From NCBI RefSeq assembly GCF_900111235.1, contig NZ_FOJI01000007.1, positions 1 through 64,000 of the forward strand: a stretch of 64,000 nt of DNA. The letters are read 5' to 3'. Source of the stretch: [Clostridium] fimetarium. GTDB taxonomy: Bacteria > Bacillota > Clostridia > Lachnospirales > Lachnospiraceae. Shown here piece by piece: positions 17,236-26,413 of the stretch. Below the pieces are notes generated by a model that was given only the letters and a program-made list of their open reading frames with translations, made no database searches and was not told where the DNA came from. The position numbers were made by a program, and so were the translations under genes. Each line of letters opens with the position of its first letter. Position 1 is the first letter of the stretch.

Positions 17236-19095
17236 ATGGATAAATTTGTATTAAATCTAATTCATCGTCCTGAGATGGTGCCGGAATATGCTGAAAAAGT
17301 AACAGGACATGGAAAAGTAGAAGACATAGGAAGAAAGCAGCTTCTAACAGAATCTCTTGACATTTTCAAGTTACAGCAGGAGACGGCGCACAAGAATGGT
17401 CTGAAAACAACCATTCATATGACTTATGCCAGTCTATTTAATGATGAAGCGGTAGGTCTTGCAAAGGAACATCATGCGGCGTACAAAGATGAGATTGGAC
17501 TATCTTTGCTGGGTCTTCCTTGTAAGGAATTCCGCGAAAAATATAAAACAAAGGATTTCTGTATCTGGATGTTTTCAATTGAGGATAAAAAGCAAATTGT
17601 CAATGATGTGTTTGAAAAGTTTCATGAACGGTTTGGATTCTATCCGGAATCAACAGGTTCATACTATATGGATGCTGAGCTAACCAACTATATCAAAGAG
17701 AAATATCCAACAGTCAAATGTGCGATTGCAACCTGTTGGGAAGAAGGACCTAAGGCGTACCATACCTGCAATAATTCCTGGTATACGTTCTTGGATGGTG
17801 GTCCATGGGCACCATGGATTCCATCTAAGCTAAATACTCATGCACCTGCAGCAAATGAGGCAGAAGACAGTGGTATTGTTGCAATTCCACATTTATCAAG
17901 AGACCTGATTGCATGCTATGATGGAAATGGCTCTAATTTTGGTACACATCCGCAAAATGTATTGCGTGGAATGATATATGATTCCCAAACATGGGATATG
18001 CCATATTTTTATAATCTGGTTGACCAATATAGAGACCTTCATAAGTATAACAATGGATATGCGTATAATATGATGTTTGTTGGACCTGGCTGGTTGAATA
18101 AGATGGGAAGATGGGAAGCTCCTTACGAGCTTTTAAAGAAATCCTATGAGGATGGCTGTGCATACTATGGAAAGCTGAAAAAAGAAGGAAAGCTTACTGA
18201 TTTGACAATGGCAGAATTCGCAGACTATTACAGGGAAAAGAAGCATTATGAAGAACCAGAATGTGCATTATGGAGAGATATTTTATATGGCTCAGATAAG
18301 CAGGTGTTTTGGTATTGCGACCCATATATGAGAGCTTGTGTGAATATGGACCAGGGTGGAGCAATTGTAGATCTTCGTCCATATGCAGCAAAACTGAAAT
18401 GGGAGGTTGGAATTGGAACAAAACATGTTCAGGATGCCTCATATCCTTTCCTGATTCAGGAAAAATACCGTGCAGGATATTTTACACATTATGCAGGAGA
18501 GGGTACGGTTCGAAGCGCTAAGATCAGTTTCCAGGGAGAAGAAATTGATTTGTGCCTGTGCCGGACAAAAGCACATTTTTCAGAGGAAAAGGATGATGAT
18601 GGGAAGGTAAGTTCGCGTATTCTTACGTTAGATCCTGTAGAAATTGAATTTGAAGGACTGACTGTAGTCTTGCAGACAACACAATATTTTAAAGAGGGAA
18701 GCGGTGCGATTCAGATTGAAAGAAAGATTCTTTCCATGAGTAATCCGGATGCCAAAGTAGAAATCGATGAATATATGGTTGCATGCTATGGCACAACAGA
18801 ATATCCAGAGGATATGACAAACATTACGTTAAAATGTATTGGCAAGTCAGAGGTAAAAACAATTGATTATGCATATCGATGCCGTGAGGCAGCAATAGCA
18901 GGCGCATCTGAGGTAAGTGCAGTGATTCCTGCAATTGATACAAAGGTTTCCTTGACGGTAGAAGATTGCAGTGGCGTAGAAGGCTATGTGAAGGAAGGTT
19001 ATGCATTCTCACCAATGTTTACATTAGGGTACAAGAAGATAATTTCAGATAAGGAGGTATTTACGACATGGCTCAATCTGGAAAAGGCAAATTAA
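17236..19095 (+). CDS. Uncharacterised 619-residue protein in the galactan operon
   Basis: I do not recognise a characterised family. The first about 340 residues look like an alpha/beta barrel of the polysaccharide-deacetylase/GH57 kind. Conserved-looking acidic, His and aromatic clusters include DEIGLSLLGL (85-94), STGSYYMDAELTNY (139-152), CWEEGPKAYHTCNNSW (167-182) and GGPWAPWIP (188-196). From about 390 the protein becomes beta-rich, as in C-terminal domains of glycoside hydrolases. There is no signal peptide, so it acts in the cytoplasm. AAAGGAG precedes the ATG, 30 nt after ganQ. Operon position suggests it processes an imported galactan-derived oligosaccharide. A bifunctional hydrolase, epimerase-like enzyme or deacetylase are all possible. 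Confidence 0.75.
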   Translation: MDKFVLNLIHRPEMVPEYAEKVTGHGKVEDIGRKQLLTESLDIFKLQQETAHKNGLKTTIHMTYASLFNDEAVGLAKEHHAAYKDEIGLSLLGLPCKEFREKYKTKDFCIWMFSIEDKKQIVNDVFEKFHERFGFYPESTGSYYMDAELTNYIKEKYPTVKCAIATCWEEGPKAYHTCNNSWYTFLDGGPWAPWIPSKLNTHAPAANEAEDSGIVAIPHLSRDLIACYDGNGSNFGTHPQNVLRGMIYDSQTWDMPYFYNLVDQYRDLHKYNNGYAYNMMFVGPGWLNKMGRWEAPYELLKKSYEDGCAYYGKLKKEGKLTDLTMAEFADYYREKKHYEEPECALWRDILYGSDKQVFWYCDPYMRACVNMDQGGAIVDLRPYAAKLKWEVGIGTKHVQDASYPFLIQEKYRAGYFTHYAGEGTVRSAKISFQGEEIDLCLCRTKAHFSEEKDDDGKVSSRILTLDPVEIEFEGLTVVLQTTQYFKEGSGAIQIERKILSMSNPDAKVEIDEYMVACYGTTEYPEDMTNITLKCIGKSEVKTIDYAYRCREAAIAGASEVSAVIPAIDTKVSLTVEDCSGVEGYVKEGYAFSPMFTLGYKKIISDKEVFTTWLNLEKAN

Positions 19096-19286
19096 ATTAC
19101 AGATGTCCTTCGTGTTTTATGAGAGATCTGGATATCGACATGTTTTATGATGAGGCCAAAAAAGAATATTATTGCATCCGCTGTCAGTATACTGGAAAAG
19201 AAGAAGATGTTTTAAAGAATAATGAGATGATTCGCTTTCGTTATAAAGCAATGAATCAAAGATTTCAGAAGTTCGATTTTGATTAA
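19068..19286 (+). CDS. Small zinc-ribbon protein (72 aa)
   Basis: The start lies inside the end of the upstream gene (28-nt overlap) in another frame, with AAGGAGG about 10 nt before the ATG at 19068. The product has two CxxC knuckles (CPSC at about 14-17, CIRC at about 37-40), the pattern of a transcription-factor-like or rubredoxin-like zinc ribbon, followed by a basic C-terminal helix. I know no function. The overlap means it is made together with the 619-residue protein and may be its partner or a chance passenger; a nucleic-acid-binding role is also possible. Confidence 0.65.
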   Translation: MAQSGKGKLNYRCPSCFMRDLDIDMFYDEAKKEYYCIRCQYTGKEEDVLKNNEMIRFRYKAMNQRFQKFDFD

Positions 19287-19360
19287 AGGAATAGTTTTAT
19301 AAAAATACTCGTTTATGAAATAAGAAATTTAATAAGCGGACAAGGAGATGAGGAATTGTA

Positions 19361-20476
19361 ATGGAAAAGTTCATTAAAGGTATGGATTTATCAACTTTAG
19401 CAGAATTAGATCAATGTAGCGCACAGTATTTTGAGAATGGAAAGAAAACAGATATTCTTGAAGTTATGAAACATAAGGATGTAGATACAATCAGAATCAG
19501 AATATGGAATGATCCATATTCCAAAACAGGCGAGACGTATGGTGCTGGTGGTAATGATGCAGATACCTCACTAAAGATTGCAAAAGCGGTTACAGATGCA
19601 GGATTTGGTGTTTTGATGGATTTTCATTACAGTGATTTCTGGGCAGATCCGGGAAAGCAGCTCAAACCAAAGGCATGGGAAGGGTACTCGGTAGAACAGC
19701 TGGAAGTAGCGGTAGATGAATTTACCTACCAAACCATAAATTATTTTCTGGATGAAGGTGTTTGTGTGACAATGGTACAGATTGGCAATGAACTGTCAAA
19801 TGGATTGCTCTGGCCGGAGGGAAAAGTGCCGCAATATGACAATATTGCACGGCTTGTGAATGCAGGAATCAGAGCAGCAAAAAGAGCTTCTGAAAAAGTC
19901 GGTCATAAGATTCCTGTGATGATTCACCTTGATAATGGCGGAAATAATGCATTGTATCGGGAGTGGTTTGATCATTTTATGGAACGTGGAGAGGCATTTG
20001 ATATTATCGGCTTGTCATATTATCCATTCTGGCATGGAACCTTACAGATGCTAGAAGATAACATGAACGATCTTGCAGAACGTTATGGGAAGGATCTAAT
20101 TGTAGCGGAGGTATCTATGGGATTTACCATGGAGGATTACAAAACCTTTGAACAGCTTGAAGATTCACAACGAAAAGGATATGCAACAAAACCGGAGTTG
20201 GTTGAGAAGATCGAATATCCCATGACCATTCAGGGACAGTGCGATTTTATGAAGGATTTTTTAAACAGAATTGCAAGAATAAAGAATGGAAAAGGAAAAG
20301 GCTTCTTCTACTGGGAACCGGCGTGGATTCCGGTAAAGGGATCTGCCTGGGCAACACAGGCATCCTTACAGTACTTAAATGATCCAGGACCATGTGGAAA
20401 TGAGTGGGCAAATCAGGCATTGTTTGATTATAGCGGAAATGCACTGCCAGCACTGGATGTGATTCGCGATTTTTAA
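19361..20476 (+). CDS. ganB: GH53 endo-beta-1,4-galactanase, cytoplasmic form
   Basis: This 371-residue GH53 enzyme cleaves beta-1,4-galactan chains. Acid/base E144 is in VQIGNELSNG and nucleophile E250 in LIVAEVSMGF; the RIRIWNDP and DFHYSDFWADPG blocks are standard. Characterised GH53 galactanases such as Bacillus GanB are secreted, but this one begins MEKFIKGMDLSTLAE with no signal peptide. It should therefore act inside the cell on imported oligosaccharides together with GH42. AAGGAGATGAGG precedes the ATG. It is the last gene of the operon before a terminator. Confidence 0.92.
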   Translation: MEKFIKGMDLSTLAELDQCSAQYFENGKKTDILEVMKHKDVDTIRIRIWNDPYSKTGETYGAGGNDADTSLKIAKAVTDAGFGVLMDFHYSDFWADPGKQLKPKAWEGYSVEQLEVAVDEFTYQTINYFLDEGVCVTMVQIGNELSNGLLWPEGKVPQYDNIARLVNAGIRAAKRASEKVGHKIPVMIHLDNGGNNALYREWFDHFMERGEAFDIIGLSYYPFWHGTLQMLEDNMNDLAERYGKDLIVAEVSMGFTMEDYKTFEQLEDSQRKGYATKPELVEKIEYPMTIQGQCDFMKDFLNRIARIKNGKGKGFFYWEPAWIPVKGSAWATQASLQYLNDPGPCGNEWANQALFDYSGNALPALDVIRDF

Positions 20477-20537
20477 AAGTGGCTGGTTCATGATGATTTA
20501 ATAATGTGATATGAAATTGTTTAATGTAAACATTCCT

Positions 20538-20574
20538 AAAAATATCCTCTGGGCTTAGCCTAGGGGACATTTTC
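20538..20574 (+). terminator. Terminator of the galactan operon
   Basis: A 16-bp imperfect stem (AAATATCCTCTGGGC / GCCTAGGGGACATTT, with two G-T pairs) and TTA loop, about 60 nt after the ganB stop, runs into TTTTC. Confidence 0.6.
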
Positions 20575-20672
20575 ATTACTATAAAATTTTTTGGAAGCGT
20601 AGTTTGGGAAATATTAATCAGGAATGTTATTATCCTGAGGTAGTGAAATGCAGATGTAGATATTAGAGGTTA

Positions 20673-20710
20673 AAAGAGATCCGAAGTTATTATTTTGGAT
20701 TTCTTTTTTT
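20673..20710 (+). terminator. Second terminator before the ECF sigma gene
   Basis: AAAGAGATCC and GGATTTCTTTTTTT form a stem with one G-T pair and a long T-run. No gene is seen between this and the galactan terminator. It isolates the sigma-factor operon from upstream transcription. Confidence 0.55.
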
Positions 20711-20767
20711 GAATAGCCGCACATTTTACATTTAAGAATAGTTATACATTATGAAGGAGGTTTAGTG

Positions 20768-21223
20768 ATGTCAGCGGATTTAAAGGAACAGTATGATAAA
20801 ATAAACTGTTATTGCTTTTTTAAAATTCATAATGAGTACATAGCAGAAGATTTGACACAGGAAACTTTTCTTCGTTACTTCAGTCAAAACACCTATTTAG
20901 AACATGGGAAACAAATGGCATATTTATATACCATTGCAAGAAATTTGTGTATTAATTATTATAAAAAAGAGAAGTGGGAAGAGTTACTTGAAGATGTTTC
21001 AGTTGATAATATGGGAAATTTAGAGATGAATATAGTAGTTCGTCAGGCAGTAAATAGATTGCCAGAAGAATTGCAGGAGTTGATCCTGCTACGGTTTGTT
21101 AATGAATTGTCTATAAAAGAAATCGCATTTATTATGAATCTTTCAAGATTTTCAGTTAGAAGAAGGATGAATAATGCACTGGAAAAGCTGAACGAATTAT
21201 TAGGAGAGGAGGATTTCACATGA
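20768..21223 (+). CDS. ECF-type RNA polymerase sigma factor
   Basis: The 151-residue sigma factor has region 2 at about 10-75 (AEDLTQETFLRYFSQ, AYLYTIARNLCINYY) and region 4 at about 95-145 (LPEELQELILLRFVNELSIKEIA). ATG 20768 is preferred over GTG 20765 because AAGGAGG lies 7 nt upstream. It overlaps the next gene by 4 nt (ATGA). In this gene order (sigma, membrane protein, ABC ATPase, ABC permease) the sigma probably senses envelope stress or an antibiotic through the membrane protein and controls the exporter and itself. Confidence 0.85.
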   Translation: MSADLKEQYDKINCYCFFKIHNEYIAEDLTQETFLRYFSQNTYLEHGKQMAYLYTIARNLCINYYKKEKWEELLEDVSVDNMGNLEMNIVVRQAVNRLPEELQELILLRFVNELSIKEIAFIMNLSRFSVRRRMNNALEKLNELLGEEDFT

Positions 21224-21972
21224 ATTTTAAAGAAAAGAAACAATTAATATCAGAATTAAAAAAGGCATATGTACAGCCGAAAACCAGACAGAAGGAAGCG
21301 TTTTTATCAAAACTTTCATATCCCAAATCTACATTTTCACAATTTGCTTTTGATCAATTAGCTTTTATTAGACGTAGGACGTGGCTTATATCAATTGCTC
21401 TATTTGTTACGATGGAGTTATTAATGAAGTACAATGATTTTACTGAAATGCAGTTTGCAGGAATCATTACTGTATCAGCATTTGTACCAATGCTTACATT
21501 GGTCTCTGCAATGGAATTATTACGTTCAAAAAGGTATGGAATGGGTGAGATTGAGATGAGCACCAGGTTCTCATTAGGAACATTAATGTTGGTAAAAATG
21601 AGTTGGCTTGGAATATCAAATTTAGTAGTATTAATGACAAGTGCTTTGTTTATGATGGATAAAGTTGAAGGTGGATTTGTAAGAACAGGTATTTATTTAT
21701 TAGTGCCTTATCTATTTACCTGTAATCTGTCATTATGGTTAATTAAGAAAACTAAGGCAAGGGAGTGCATTTACTATTGCGCAACCGCGTCTGGAACGGT
21801 TTCGCTTATATTATTAGTGTTGAGTAAGAATAGAGTTTTGTTATATGAAAGTCGTTTTACATTGGCGTGGGCATTTATCTGTATATTTTTGTTCGTTTTA
21901 ATGTTAGTGGAATCCATCCGCATAATTAGAAATATGGAGGAAAACAAATGGAACTCGTTATTGATAGAGTAA
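21220..21972 (+). CDS. Membrane protein coupled to the ECF sigma factor
   Basis: This 250-residue protein has a cytoplasmic basic N-terminus (about 1-45) and about six membrane helices. It is translationally coupled to the sigma gene and overlaps the downstream ATPase gene by 25 nt. I recognise no anti-sigma domain, but a short cytoplasmic segment plus helices in this position fits an anti-sigma or transporter-associated role. It could alternatively be a third subunit of the ABC exporter. Confidence 0.6.
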   Translation: MNFKEKKQLISELKKAYVQPKTRQKEAFLSKLSYPKSTFSQFAFDQLAFIRRRTWLISIALFVTMELLMKYNDFTEMQFAGIITVSAFVPMLTLVSAMELLRSKRYGMGEIEMSTRFSLGTLMLVKMSWLGISNLVVLMTSALFMMDKVEGGFVRTGIYLLVPYLFTCNLSLWLIKKTKARECIYYCATASGTVSLILLVLSKNRVLLYESRFTLAWAFICIFLFVLMLVESIRIIRNMEENKWNSLLIE

Positions 21973-22826
21973 CAAAACAGTTTGGAAATAAAATTGCTGT
22001 TGATAATTTGTCAATCACTTTAACGCAGGGTGTTTATGGATTGCTTGGAGCAAATGGTGCAGGAAAAACCACGTTAATGCGTATGATGTGCGGTATTATG
22101 ACACCTACGAGTGGAATGATTCAATACAATGGTAGCGATGTGAAAAGTGAAGATTATAGGGATGAGTTGGGATACTTACCTCAAGATTTTGGATATTATC
22201 CTGATTTTACAGCTATTGAATTTCTATTATATATGTCTTCTCTTAAAGGGATTCCAACGATGAGGGCCAAAGATAAAATAGCAGAATTGTTAGATAATGT
22301 TAACCTTAAGGCCGTAGCAAAGAAAAAGATTAAGACTTATTCCGGAGGGATGAAACAAAGATTAGGAATTGCGCAGGCGCTTTTAAATAATCCCAAGATA
22401 CTGATTCTGGATGAGCCAACAGGTGGGCTTGATCCAAAGGAAAGAGTTAAATTCAGAAATATCATATCTGAACTTGGTAAAGATAGAGTGGTTTTATTAT
22501 CCACACATATTGTGTCAGATGTAGAACATATTGCAGAAAATATTTTAGTTATGAAAGAGGGCAGACTAATTCATCAAGGTGCTAGAGCGAAAATCCTCAA
22601 ATCAATTGAGGGTAAGGTATGGGAATGCATAGTTTCTCAGACAGAAGCGGACAAGTTAATGTTACAGTATCCAATTATTAATGTGCGTAATGAGAAAAGT
22701 GGTGTTCTTCTTCGTCTTGTAAGTTCTAGTAAACCAGATAAAAATGCACTGCTCATGGATGCTTCTTTAGAAGATTTGTATTTATACTATTTTAGTGATC
22801 AGGTAATAGAAAAGGAGGAGAAGTAG
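21948..22826 (+). CDS. ABC exporter ATP-binding protein
   Basis: The 292-residue ATPase of the CcmA/DrrA class has Walker A GANGAGKTT (about 33-42), Q-loop YLPQDFGY, signature YSGGMKQRLGIAQ and Walker B ILILDEPTGG, with the switch histidine in LLSTHIVSD. The last about 70 residues form the extension usual for antibiotic exporters. GGAGG precedes the ATG. It works with the permease encoded 1 nt downstream; the substrate is unknown. Confidence 0.88.
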   Translation: MELVIDRVTKQFGNKIAVDNLSITLTQGVYGLLGANGAGKTTLMRMMCGIMTPTSGMIQYNGSDVKSEDYRDELGYLPQDFGYYPDFTAIEFLLYMSSLKGIPTMRAKDKIAELLDNVNLKAVAKKKIKTYSGGMKQRLGIAQALLNNPKILILDEPTGGLDPKERVKFRNIISELGKDRVVLLSTHIVSDVEHIAENILVMKEGRLIHQGARAKILKSIEGKVWECIVSQTEADKLMLQYPIINVRNEKSGVLLRLVSSSKPDKNALLMDASLEDLYLYYFSDQVIEKEEK

Positions 22827-22827
22827 T

Positions 22828-24063
22828 ATGCGAGAATTAGGTATACTTATTAAGTTTGAATATATAAAATTATTCAAAAAGCGATCTACTTGGATTATAT
22901 TATTTCTTCTTTTGGCTGCCGGTATATTTGGAAGTGTTGAGATGCTTATTGGTAACGATATAAATAATGGGAAAACAGGAACTAATTATGAAAATATGAT
23001 AAAATACAAAAAAAACGCACTTGCATTATCTGGAAGGAAAATTAATACAGAATTGATTCAAGAGGTGAAGACGGCGAATTTATCGTATTTAGAAAGAACT
23101 TCCAATGTGCGTGAGGTTACTAAGCTTAATGAAATATATAAGGAAACTACAGAACCTTATGAGTCAATTATTCCTTTGTTATCGGTGGTATATACAGGAG
23201 GTGATGATGCAACAGAAGTTCTTGCACATCTTACACAGGAAGATATGGATAATTTCTATCCATTATTGCTTGAGAGACAAAAACAATATTTGGAAAGTGA
23301 TAATTTATTAACAAAAGCAGAAGAAGAAAAACTGATGGTGTATCAGGCAGAAATGGATATACCGTTTTCATATTCATATGATGGGGGATGGCAGCGGGTT
23401 AGAGAATTGTTGGATTCATATGGAATGATATTTCTTATATTTGGCATATCAATCTGTATTGCTCCAATTTTTGGTGGTGAATATAGCAATAAAATGGATT
23501 CTTTAATCTTGTCTACAAAATATGGTAAGCAAGTAGAAATATGGGCAAAACTGATTATGGCATTTTCGTTTACCTTATTGGTATCGGTTATTTATTTACT
23601 AATTCAACTGGCAGTGGTGTTAATGCTATATGGTACAAGTGGAGCGAACAATCCAATACAACTCATTTTGAAATTGAAGAATGTTGTTTATCCATTGGAT
23701 AATATAGAATTGACAATGATTTATATTATTTGTGTAGTATGTGCAACTCTTTTGTCTACGGCTATTACTTGCGTACTTTCATCAAAAATGAAAACATCAT
23801 TTAGCGCAATTATTATATGTTTTATGTTAACGATTATACCTGTGCTTGTTCAGATACCTGAAAAGTATCGCTTATTAAATAAAATATATTCGTTATTGCC
23901 TAGTCGCATAATTCAAAGCAAAAATATATTCCCAAATTATATGTATGGAATTGGGAAATGGTTAGTACCAGCATATCACTTTATTCCATTGTTTTGTATA
24001 CTGGCGGCAACTGGATTAGTGGTAATTGCTTTTAGAGGATTTAGAAACCATCAAGTTGCTTAA
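22828..24063 (+). CDS. ABC-2 type exporter permease
   Basis: This 411-residue membrane protein has one N-terminal helix (about 22-40), a large extracellular loop of about 150 residues and then a block of five helices (from about 195), the layout of ABC-2/NatB-like permeases. AAAGGAGGAG precedes the ATG by 9 nt. It completes the sigma-controlled exporter. It ends before a terminator, so the four genes 20768-24063 form one operon. Confidence 0.8.
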   Translation: MRELGILIKFEYIKLFKKRSTWIILFLLLAAGIFGSVEMLIGNDINNGKTGTNYENMIKYKKNALALSGRKINTELIQEVKTANLSYLERTSNVREVTKLNEIYKETTEPYESIIPLLSVVYTGGDDATEVLAHLTQEDMDNFYPLLLERQKQYLESDNLLTKAEEEKLMVYQAEMDIPFSYSYDGGWQRVRELLDSYGMIFLIFGISICIAPIFGGEYSNKMDSLILSTKYGKQVEIWAKLIMAFSFTLLVSVIYLLIQLAVVLMLYGTSGANNPIQLILKLKNVVYPLDNIELTMIYIICVVCATLLSTAITCVLSSKMKTSFSAIIICFMLTIIPVLVQIPEKYRLLNKIYSLLPSRIIQSKNIFPNYMYGIGKWLVPAYHFIPLFCILAATGLVVIAFRGFRNHQVA

Positions 24064-24091
24064 GAATACTTAGCTTTATTATTAATGAATG

Positions 24092-24125
24092 AATCCCCGT
24101 AGAAAAATATGGGGATTTATTTTTC
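24092..24125 (+). terminator. Terminator of the ECF-ABC operon
   Basis: AATCCCC and GGGGATT form a stem with a 12-nt loop, followed by TTATTTTTC, 28 nt after the permease stop. Confidence 0.7.
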
Positions 24126-24189
24126 AAAATCCTTATAGAATTCTTATAACTTTCAATTATGATGTGAACATAAATGGAGGATGAAAAGA

Positions 24190-24897
24190 ATGAATGAATT
24201 AATTTTAGAAACAAGAAATCTTTGTAAATCATTTGGAAAACAAAAGGTGGTACAGGATATCTCCCTTGAAGTGAGAAAAAATTCAATCTATGGATTGCTA
24301 GGACCGAATGGTGCAGGAAAATCCACTACTTTGAAAATGGTGACAGGAATGCTTCGCCCAACCAGCGGTGAAATCTTATTTGAAAATCAGCCATGGAGTA
24401 GGAAAAGTTTAAATGATATTGGAGCTTTGATTGAGGTAGCGCCACTTTATGAGAACCTAAATGCAAGAGAGAATCTAAAGGTAAGAACAACCGTTTTAGG
24501 ATTGCCAAATGAAAGAATTGATGAAGTATTGCATATTGTAGATTTGAAGAACACAGGGAAAAAGAAGGCTGGTCAGTTTTCAATGGGGATGAAACAAAGA
24601 TTAGGAATCGCGATTGCATTGCTGAATAATCCGAAGCTATTGATACTAGATGAACCAACGAACGGACTTGATCCATTTGGAATACAGGAACTTAGGGAAT
24701 TAATCCGTTCTTTTCCAAACCAAGGAATTACGGTGATTTTATCGAGCCATATACTCAGTGAAGTTGAGCAGGTAGTTGACCATATTGGAATTATTTCCGG
24801 TGGAATTTTGGGGTACCAAGGTGAGATTAAAAAGGGCCAGGATTTGGAACAATTATTTATGGATGTTGCAGGAAAATACAGAAGGGAAGGCGAATGA
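24190..24897 (+). CDS. Lantibiotic-immunity type ABC ATPase (LanF/BcrA class)
   Basis: This 235-residue ATPase has Walker A GPNGAGKST, signature FSMGMKQRLGIA and Walker B LLILDEPTNG, and an E in the Q-loop position (LIEVAPLYEN), which is a hallmark of LanF/BcrA immunity ATPases. I chose ATG 24190 because GGAGG (24176-24180) is 9 nt upstream; ATG 24181 directly abuts the ribosome site. With two permeases and a two-component system it forms a LanFEG-like module comparable to C. difficile CprABC, which exports cationic antimicrobial peptides. Confidence 0.88.
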   Translation: MNELILETRNLCKSFGKQKVVQDISLEVRKNSIYGLLGPNGAGKSTTLKMVTGMLRPTSGEILFENQPWSRKSLNDIGALIEVAPLYENLNARENLKVRTTVLGLPNERIDEVLHIVDLKNTGKKKAGQFSMGMKQRLGIAIALLNNPKLLILDEPTNGLDPFGIQELRELIRSFPNQGITVILSSHILSEVEQVVDHIGIISGGILGYQGEIKKGQDLEQLFMDVAGKYRREGE

Positions 24898-24898
24898 T

Positions 24899-25654
24899 AT
24901 GTATTCTTATTTTAAATCGGAGGCCTTAAAAATGAGGCATACCTTTGCGGAAAGGCTAATTATTATTGCACCATTGTTTACAATTCTGCTGGCATTGCTT
25001 ATCATGCCAGGAATGTATTTTCAAGTGGAATGTTATAACTGGTTTTATTCATTAATACTTCCTGGAATGATTTCATTAGGATGTACATTAGTAGCTATGA
25101 AGGATAAAAAAATGAAAAATATGGGAGTGATTTCCCTTCCAATCAATTTAAAAAAAGTATGGATTGCAAAAATCCTTGTATGTATGGTTATGACTTTTAT
25201 AGCATGTTTCCTTTTGTTTTTAGGGACTTCAGCGATAGGAGCAATTACTAATTATAAGAATGCATTTAGAATTCCAATGTTAAATGGGTTTTTAGGAGTG
25301 ATCGTTTTAGTTGTTACTTTTATGTGGCAGATTCCAATTTGCATGTTCATTGGCACTAAATTAGGAATGCTGCCAACTTTATTAATTAATGTTGGTGCTT
25401 ATAGTGTATTTGCTATCATGGCGGCTACAGAAAGCTATTGGTGGATTGTTCCATATTCAATTCCAAGTAGATTAATGTGCCCTATTCTAAAGATTTTACC
25501 CAATGGACTACCAGCTGTTGAAGAAAGCTTTACATATAAACCGGAATTATTGTCTAGTAGCGTAGTCCTACCTGGAGTCACGATAACGATTATTTTGTTC
25601 TTAATTTTGACAGTAATAACAGCAAAATGGTATAAAGGGCAGGAGGCAAAATAG
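24899..25654 (+). CDS. Lantibiotic-immunity permease, MutE/EpiE type
   Basis: This 251-residue, six-helix permease is of the LanE family. I chose ATG 24899 because it starts 1 nt after the ATPase stop and gives the normal family length; a longer in-frame extension would lie inside the ATPase gene. Typical features are the opening YFKSEALKMRHTF and the conserved helix with ISLPINLKKVWIAK. It forms a heterodimeric channel with the next gene product and removes peptide antibiotics from the membrane. Confidence 0.82.
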   Translation: MYSYFKSEALKMRHTFAERLIIIAPLFTILLALLIMPGMYFQVECYNWFYSLILPGMISLGCTLVAMKDKKMKNMGVISLPINLKKVWIAKILVCMVMTFIACFLLFLGTSAIGAITNYKNAFRIPMLNGFLGVIVLVVTFMWQIPICMFIGTKLGMLPTLLINVGAYSVFAIMAATESYWWIVPYSIPSRLMCPILKILPNGLPAVEESFTYKPELLSSSVVLPGVTITIILFLILTVITAKWYKGQEAK

Positions 25655-26410
25655 ATGAAATCATTTTTTCGCCTTTTAAAAGGTGATTTTCAAAAAATCC
25701 GTCATACATCAATCTTTTGGATTCATGTTGCAATTCCAATTATAGGAGTTATTCTGTTTCTTTCCTACTATTCATTTTCAAGTTGGAGTACAGAGGCTAA
25801 GGTTAGTGGATATATGCAGGCACTATCGAGAGCATTTCCACTGCTAATTGGTATTATTAGTGCAATGATAGTAGATCAAGAAGCTTTAGCAGGTCATTTT
25901 CAAGTGCTTTTGATGGCAAAGACAAAATATCTGAGCTTTTTCAGTAAGCTGTGTATGTTACTTCTAATGGGATTTGGATCGATTATCCTTGCGGTAGGTG
26001 GCTTTGCTTTTGGATTAGAGTTTTTACTTCATGAGAATTCTTTTTCGATTACTTTTTATTGCAATATGATTTTGATACTATTCTTTAGTGAAATTTTTCT
26101 ATATATATTGCATATTATATGTAGTTTTAGATTTGGAACGGGAGCTTCTATAGGTCTTGGAATTGCAGAGACTTTGATTTCAACTATTATGTTAACACAA
26201 CTGGGGGATAAAGCCTGGAAATGGATTCCCTGTGGTTGGAGTGGTAGATTTTGCGATTATTATCTTGAGTGTAAGACAAGTGTTGGGGACATTAGCAATT
26301 TTATAAAAGAATTTAAAAGCGGTGCAATTATATGTTTTGCTATGACATTGATTTTGCTGGTGGGAAGTATTCTTTGGTTTCAGTATTTTGAAGGAAGAAA
26401 TGAAGAATAG
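25655..26410 (+). CDS. Lantibiotic-immunity permease, MutG type
   Basis: This 251-residue LanG/MutG-like permease has six helices. The opening FFRLLKGDFQKIRHTSIFWIH and the segment SAMIVDQEALAGHFQVLL are typical of the family. AGGAGG lies 9 nt before the ATG, which directly follows the stop of the MutE-like gene. It pairs with that protein to form the membrane part of the immunity transporter. No lantibiotic precursor or modification gene is near, so this is a stand-alone resistance module. Confidence 0.82.
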   Translation: MKSFFRLLKGDFQKIRHTSIFWIHVAIPIIGVILFLSYYSFSSWSTEAKVSGYMQALSRAFPLLIGIISAMIVDQEALAGHFQVLLMAKTKYLSFFSKLCMLLLMGFGSIILAVGGFAFGLEFLLHENSFSITFYCNMILILFFSEIFLYILHIICSFRFGTGASIGLGIAETLISTIMLTQLGDKAWKWIPCGWSGRFCDYYLECKTSVGDISNFIKEFKSGAIICFAMTLILLVGSILWFQYFEGRNEE

Positions 26411-26413
26411 TAA

